Both the position numbers and the translations under genes were made by a program. DNA of 11,384 nt from positions 1 to 11,384 of the forward strand of contig JAMORN010000052.1 of assembly GCA_027063545.1 (NCBI GenBank), given 5' to 3'. Origin of the DNA: a bacterium. GTDB taxonomy: Bacteria > JAMORN01. The notes under the pieces are model-generated. The model saw nothing but the letters and a program-made list of their open reading frames with translations, had not been told where the DNA came from and ran no database searches. Of this stretch, positions 5,821 to 11,384 are shown in pieces (positions within the stretch are counted from its first letter, which is position 1; the number at the start of each line of letters is the position of its first letter).

Positions 5821-8241
5821 ATGAAAAAGGATTTAAGAGAACTTTTAAAAGAAAAGATATTAATATTAGACGGAGCAACTGGAACAGAACTTCAAAAAAA
5901 AGGTCTTCCAAAGGGAGTTTGTCCTGAATGGTGGATATATGAAAACCCAACTCCTTTAATAGAACTTCAAAGGGATTATGTAAAAAATGGATCTATGGCT
6001 GTTTTAGCCCCTACATTTGGAGCAAATAGAATAAAACTATCAAACTATGGCCTTGAGAATAAAACTAGGTTTTTAAACAAAGAACTTGTAAAAATATCAA
6101 GAAAGGCTGTAGGTAAGGATATATATGTTTTGGGAGATATATCCTCAACAGGAAAATTTGTTGAACCTTTTGGAGAACTTCCTTTTGAGGAGGCTGTTAA
6201 TGTTTATAAAGAGCAGGTAGAAGCTTTGGTTGAGGCTGGTGTTGATGGATTTTTTATAGAAACAATGATAGATATTCAAGAGGCAAGGGCTGCTCTTATT
6301 GCTGTAAAGGAAACAATTGATCTTCCTGTTTTTGTTTCTATGACATATGAAATGGATGGCCATACACTAACAGGTTCTGATCCTATAACAGCCTCAATAA
6401 CTCTTGCCAGTTTAGGAGCTGATGCTGTTGGAGCAAATTGTTCTACAGGTCCTGATAGAATGGTTGAGGTTATAAAAAAGATCAAAGAGGTTGTTAGTAT
6501 TCCTGTTTTAGCAAAGCCAAATGCTGGACTACCTAAATTAAAGGACGGAAAAACAGTTTTTGATATGGGTCCAGAGGAGTTTGCCTCATTTTTACCTAAA
6601 TTTTATGAGTATGGTATAAATATAATAGGTGGTTGTTGTGGAACAACCCCTGATCATATAAAATTAGTTAGTGAGTTTTTTAAGGATAAAAAGCCTATTC
6701 CTCCAAAACACAAAAAACTTCCTCCTATAGCAACCTCTACAAGAAAGAGTGTTTTATTTGATATAGATGGCGAGTTTATTATAATAGGGGAGAGGATAAA
6801 CCCTACAGGAAAAAAGAAGCTAAAAGAAGATATAAAGAATAAAAACTATGTTTCTATTAAAAAACTTGCTTTAGAGCAAAAAAATGCTGGTGCACATCTT
6901 CTAGATATAAACGTAGGAGTTCCTTCAGTTGATGAGGTTGAGGTAGCAAAAGAGGTTATACCTCAGATATTAAAAATTGTAGATACACCTCTTGTTATTG
7001 ATTCTTCAAATGTTGAGGTATTTGAGAGGATTTTAAGAATATATCCGGGAAGAGCAGTTATCAACTCTATTTCTTTTGAAAAACATAAATATGAAAAACT
7101 TCTTCCATTGGTAAAAAAATATGGTTCTTTATTTATATTTTTACCTCTTTCAGAAAAAGGAATACCAAAAAGTATTAAAGAGAAAATAGAAATAACAAAA
7201 AAGGCTTTAGATGTTTTTGAAAAAGAATATAATATTCCAAAAGAATATATGATAATAGATGGGCTTGTTATGACTGTATCAACTGGTAGTGAAAATGCAA
7301 AACTATTTCTTGATTACATAGAGTGGGTATATAAAAATATAAAACTTCCAACAACAGCTGGGCTTTCAAATATTAGTTTTGGTCTTCCAAATAGAAAGAT
7401 TATAAACACAACATTTCTTTCTATGGCAACCTCAAAAGGCTTAACCTCTGCTATTATTAATCCAAACTCTAAGGAAATGATGGATACCATATGCACTATA
7501 AACCTTCTTAAAGGAGCAGATAAAAACGCACTGAAATATATAGAAAGATTCTCTCAAGAAATATCTGAAGATGACCTTAAAAAACAGAAAAAAACAGAAA
7601 ACATAGAAAACCTTCCATTAGATAAAAGACTATATAAAATGGTTGTTGATGGAACAGACGATTTCTTGGAGGAGGTTGTTAATAATCTGTTAAAAGAGAA
7701 ATCTCCTCAGGATATAATGGATCATATTTTAATTCCAGCAATAAGGGAAGTTGGAGACTTATATGATAAAAAGATATATTTTCTTCCACAACTTATGATG
7801 AGTGCAAATGTTATGCAAAAGGCTGTCAAAATACTGGAACCTCTTTTAAGAAAGGAGTCCAACGAAGAAAAGGGTGTTGTTGTTTTTGCAACAGTAAAAG
7901 GTGATATTCATGATATAGGAAAAAATATTGTTATTTTAATGTTAAGAAATAATGGTTTTAAGGTTATTGATTTAGGAAAGGATGTTGATCTTGATACAAT
8001 AATAGAGGCAGCAATAAAAAACAATGCTGATATTATAGGTCTTTCTGCTTTAATGACAACAACAATGACAGAGATGCCAAATGTGATAAAAAAGGTTAGA
8101 GAGTTGGGTCTTAAAGCAAAGGTTATGGTTGGTGGAGCAGTTGTTGATGAGGAGTATGCTAAATTAATTGGTGCTGATGGATATTCAAAGGATGCTGCAG
8201 AGGCTGTTAAGGTTGCAACAAAACTTTTAGAAGAAAAATAA
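5821..8241 (+). CDS. metH: Cobalamin-dependent methionine synthase, short form lacking the AdoMet reactivation domain
   Basis: This enzyme transfers a methyl group from methyltetrahydrofolate through cobalamin to homocysteine, giving methionine. Four modules are seen in 806 residues. The homocysteine-binding barrel (about 1-300) has DGATGTELQ (17-25) and zinc ligands C207, C272 and C273 in GANCSTG and GGCCGTTP. The pterin-binding barrel (about 318-570) has IIGERINPTG (321-330). The cobalamin cap is about 600-685. The Rossmann cobalamin domain (about 686-806) has DIHDIGKN (695-702), with H697 the expected lower axial ligand, plus GLSALMTTTM (740-749) and VGGAVV (770-775). Full-length MetH has about 1,200 residues and a C-terminal AdoMet domain that rescues oxidised cobalamin. 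That domain is absent, as in Thermotoga and many clostridia, and none is encoded nearby. A strong AAAGGGGAG lies 8 bases before the ATG, 27 bases after pcm. It is the last gene of the operon. Confidence 0.96.
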   Translation: MKKDLRELLKEKILILDGATGTELQKKGLPKGVCPEWWIYENPTPLIELQRDYVKNGSMAVLAPTFGANRIKLSNYGLENKTRFLNKELVKISRKAVGKDIYVLGDISSTGKFVEPFGELPFEEAVNVYKEQVEALVEAGVDGFFIETMIDIQEARAALIAVKETIDLPVFVSMTYEMDGHTLTGSDPITASITLASLGADAVGANCSTGPDRMVEVIKKIKEVVSIPVLAKPNAGLPKLKDGKTVFDMGPEEFASFLPKFYEYGINIIGGCCGTTPDHIKLVSEFFKDKKPIPPKHKKLPPIATSTRKSVLFDIDGEFIIIGERINPTGKKKLKEDIKNKNYVSIKKLALEQKNAGAHLLDINVGVPSVDEVEVAKEVIPQILKIVDTPLVIDSSNVEVFERILRIYPGRAVINSISFEKHKYEKLLPLVKKYGSLFIFLPLSEKGIPKSIKEKIEITKKALDVFEKEYNIPKEYMIIDGLVMTVSTGSENAKLFLDYIEWVYKNIKLPTTAGLSNISFGLPNRKIINTTFLSMATSKGLTSAIINPNSKEMMDTICTINLLKGADKNALKYIERFSQEISEDDLKKQKKTENIENLPLDKRLYKMVVDGTDDFLEEVVNNLLKEKSPQDIMDHILIPAIREVGDLYDKKIYFLPQLMMSANVMQKAVKILEPLLRKESNEEKGVVVFATVKGDIHDIGKNIVILMLRNNGFKVIDLGKDVDLDTIIEAAIKNNADIIGLSALMTTTMTEMPNVIKKVRELGLKAKVMVGGAVVDEEYAKLIGADGYSKDAAEAVKVATKLLEEK

Positions 8242-8265
8242 AATTATAAAAAGATTAAAATAAAA

Positions 8266-8312
8266 AAGCCCTGAAAGAGCATAATTTAAAACTCTTTCAG
8301 GGCTTAATTTTT
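8266..8312. terminator. Bidirectional terminator between metH and eno
   Basis: AAGCCCTGAAAGAG at 8266-8279 and its exact complement at 8292-8305 form a perfect 14-bp stem with a 12-base loop. On the plus strand AATTTTTTATT follows the stem; on the minus strand an uninterrupted T run (8267-8262) follows. The hairpin therefore ends the metH transcript and the converging eno transcript. The remaining intergenic bases to either side are A/T-rich and show nothing else. Confidence 0.93.
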
Positions 8313-8343
8313 TATTATAGTTCTTTAATTTTCCCTTAATTTA

Positions 8344-9696
<1,353 letters not shown>

Positions 9697-9702
9697 TTAA
9701 AA

Positions 9703-11384
9703 TTAAATATCAAGATTTTTTACATATAAAGCGTTTTCTTGTATAAATTTTTTCCTTTCCTCAACATTTTCTCCCATTAAAATACTAAAAATCTGTTCAG
9801 CAACTATAGCATCCTCTATTGTAACCCTTTTTAGGATTCTTGTTTCATAATTCATAGTTGTTTCCCAGAGTTCATCCTTATCCATCTCACCTAACCCTTT
9901 AAATCTTTGAACTTGAATTAATTTTTCTCCTTTTTCTTCCATGTCTTTTAATTTTTTATCTTTTTCTTCTTCTGTGTATACATAGTATATTTTTTCTTTT
10001 TTACCAGATCGTGCTTTTATTTTATATAAAGGAGGCATAGCAATATAAACATGACCATTCTCTATTAGAGGTTTTAAATATCTATAAAAGAGTGTTAATA
10101 ATAAAATTTGAATATGACTACCATCAACATCAGCATCTGTCATAAAGATTATTTTTCCGTATCTTAGTTTTGATATATCAAAATTATCTCCAAATCCTGT
10201 TCCTAATGCTGTTATAATACTTTTAATTTCATCATTTGTTAAAATCTTATGAGGATTTGATTTCTCTACATTTAAAATCTTACCCTTTAAAGGAAGTATT
10301 GCTTGATAGTTTCTATCTCTTCCCTGTTTTGCATTACCACCTGCAGAATCTCCCTCAACTATAAAAAGTTCGCTTTTTGCTGGATCTTTAGAAATACAAT
10401 CTGTTAATTTTCCCGGTAAAGATGTTGAATCTAAGAAATTTTTTCTTTTTATTTGCTTTGCTTTTCTTGCAGCTTCTCTTGCTTCTGCATTATTAATAAC
10501 TTTCTTACAAATAGCCTCTGCAATCTTTGGATTATCTTCAAAATACTGATCTAAATAACCTTTTACTATAGAATAAACAATACCTCTTACCTCACTATTT
10601 CCCAATCTTCCCTTTGTTTGTCCTTCAAATTGTGGTTCTTTCACATAAACACTAACAACAGCAGTTAATCCTTCTTTTACATCATCACCTGTTATTTGAA
10701 GTTTAGATTGCTGCTTTGTTAGTAGATTATGGTCTTTGATATATTTATTTATAGAAGCTGTTAAAGCACTTCTAAAACCAGAAACATGTGTTCCACCATC
10801 TTTGGTTCTAATATTATTCACATATGAGAATATTATTTCAGAATATTCTGTATTATATCTAAAAGCAATTTGAAGAGGAACCTCATAATCCTTTTTTTCT
10901 ATAACTATTACCTCTTTATGTAGAGGAGTTTTTCCAGAATCTAGAAAATTAACAAACTCAACTAATCCACCTTCATAATGAAAAACTTCTTTTTTTCCAT
11001 TTCTTTCATCTTCTATTGTTATCTCAAGCCCAGGATTTAAAAATGCAAGCTCTCTTAATCTTTCTGCTATTCTATCATAATGAAATACTGTCGTTTCTTT
11101 AAAAATCTCTGGATCAGGAGAGAATATAACCTTTGTTCCTGTATGATTTTTTATATCTGAAGAGTTTATATAATCAATTAAATAAAACTGAACCCTATCT
11201 TCTAGTTTTCTTAATGTTTCAACAGAAAGTTCTCCCAATACTTCTAGTTTTGTTTTTGTAATTCCTCTCTCATATCTTTGATAATATATCTTTCCATCTC
11301 TTATTATATAAACCTCAAGATAGGTACTTAAAGCATTAACACAACTTACACCTACACCATGAAGACCTCCAGAGATCTTATAAG
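9703..11384 (-). CDS. gyrB: DNA gyrase subunit B, partial (N-terminus outside window)
   Basis: This is the ATPase and TOPRIM subunit of DNA gyrase, which introduces negative supercoils with GyrA. About 559 codons are in view. The frame stays open to the window edge and reads YKISGGLHGVGVSCVNALS, the ATP-lid segment of the GHKL domain, so a TTG at 11238 is not the start. About the first 110 residues are missing, including the ATP-binding Glu and Asn. Further landmarks, numbered from the first full codon, are the QTK loop (255-257) in EPQFEGQTKGRLGN, TOPRIM EGDSAGG with catalytic E343, the D-x-D-x-D metal residues D416, D418 and D420 in DADVDGS, RFKGLGEM (493-500) and the C-terminal ALYVKNLDI. 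The TETxILKRV-like tail and NLDI ending favour GyrB over ParE. It lacks the long insertion of E. coli GyrB, as is usual outside the gamma-proteobacteria. Enolase lies 72 bases downstream in the same direction. Confidence 0.96.
   Translation of the reverse strand, partial: YKISGGLHGVGVSCVNALSTYLEVYIIRDGKIYYQRYERGITKTKLEVLGELSVETLRKLEDRVQFYLIDYINSSDIKNHTGTKVIFSPDPEIFKETTVFHYDRIAERLRELAFLNPGLEITIEDERNGKKEVFHYEGGLVEFVNFLDSGKTPLHKEVIVIEKKDYEVPLQIAFRYNTEYSEIIFSYVNNIRTKDGGTHVSGFRSALTASINKYIKDHNLLTKQQSKLQITGDDVKEGLTAVVSVYVKEPQFEGQTKGRLGNSEVRGIVYSIVKGYLDQYFEDNPKIAEAICKKVINNAEAREAARKAKQIKRKNFLDSTSLPGKLTDCISKDPAKSELFIVEGDSAGGNAKQGRDRNYQAILPLKGKILNVEKSNPHKILTNDEIKSIITALGTGFGDNFDISKLRYGKIIFMTDADVDGSHIQILLLTLFYRYLKPLIENGHVYIAMPPLYKIKARSGKKEKIYYVYTEEEKDKKLKDMEEKGEKLIQVQRFKGLGEMDKDELWETTMNYETRILKRVTIEDAIVAEQIFSILMGENVEERKKFIQENALYVKNLDI

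Noticed and set aside
6145-6485. Two minus-strand open frames within metH
   Set aside because: Both are antisense to the homocysteine-binding domain and have no recognisable motifs or translation signals.
7314-7496. Minus-strand open frame within metH
   Set aside because: It is antisense to the pterin-binding domain, with no independent support.
11236-11238. TTG as a possible start of the gyrB gene
   Set aside because: The same frame continues upstream to the window edge and encodes the SGGLHGVG lid motif, so the true start is outside the window.

Overview
This is a very AT-rich (by eye about 30% GC) stretch of a bacterial chromosome. It has tight gene packing, A-rich Shine-Dalgarno sites of the AAAGGAG type, and a mix of ATG, GTG and TTG starts. 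A flagellin, a bacterial-type GyrB, a GmhB-like heptose bisphosphate phosphatase and a short cobalamin-dependent methionine synthase point to a motile, probably diderm bacterium. The composition, the MetH without a reactivation domain, the protein-repair methyltransferase and an archaeal-flavoured UbiA prenyltransferase would fit a poorly sampled anaerobic or thermophilic lineage. The phylum cannot be fixed from this window.

Layout, left to right. (1) Positions 1-261 hold the 3' end of a flagellin gene on the plus strand, closed by a hairpin at 263-305. (2) Positions 280-3024 hold a minus-strand operon transcribed in the order gmhB-like phosphatase, pyrF, prs, VanZ-like membrane protein. The first three genes are 13 and 4 bases apart, and the VanZ-like gene overlaps the end of prs by 20 bases. 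The VanZ-like gene ends inside the loop of the flagellin terminator, so one hairpin can serve both converging transcripts. (3) Positions 3025-3053 are a 29-base divergent gap. (4) Positions 3054-8241 hold a plus-strand operon: UbiA-family prenyltransferase, D-aminoacyl-tRNA deacylase (dtd), family 2 glycosyltransferase, protein-L-isoaspartate methyltransferase (pcm), and metH. A bidirectional terminator with a perfect 14-bp stem closes it. (5) Positions 8344-11384 hold a minus-strand pair: gyrB, whose 5' end runs off the window, followed by enolase.

The minus-strand operon supplies nucleotide precursors: Prs makes PRPP, and PyrF completes UMP. It also carries a sugar phosphatase and a small membrane protein. 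The plus-strand operon mixes quality control (Dtd clears D-amino acids from tRNA, Pcm repairs isoaspartyl residues) with a lipid prenyltransferase, a sugar transferase that probably acts on a polyprenyl phosphate, and methionine synthase. Pcm consumes AdoMet and MetH lies on the route that regenerates methionine, so a functional link is plausible. GmhB, UbiA and the glycosyltransferase could share a role in envelope glycans or lipids, but that is inference.

Almost all the DNA is explained by recognisable housekeeping genes. I found no CRISPR array, mobile element, tRNA or rRNA, and no clear undescribed system. The points most worth a second look are the archaeal-lipid-type UbiA, the divergent promoter gap without ribosome-binding sites, sequence departures in Prs and Dtd, the truncated MetH architecture and the terminator that overlaps a coding region.
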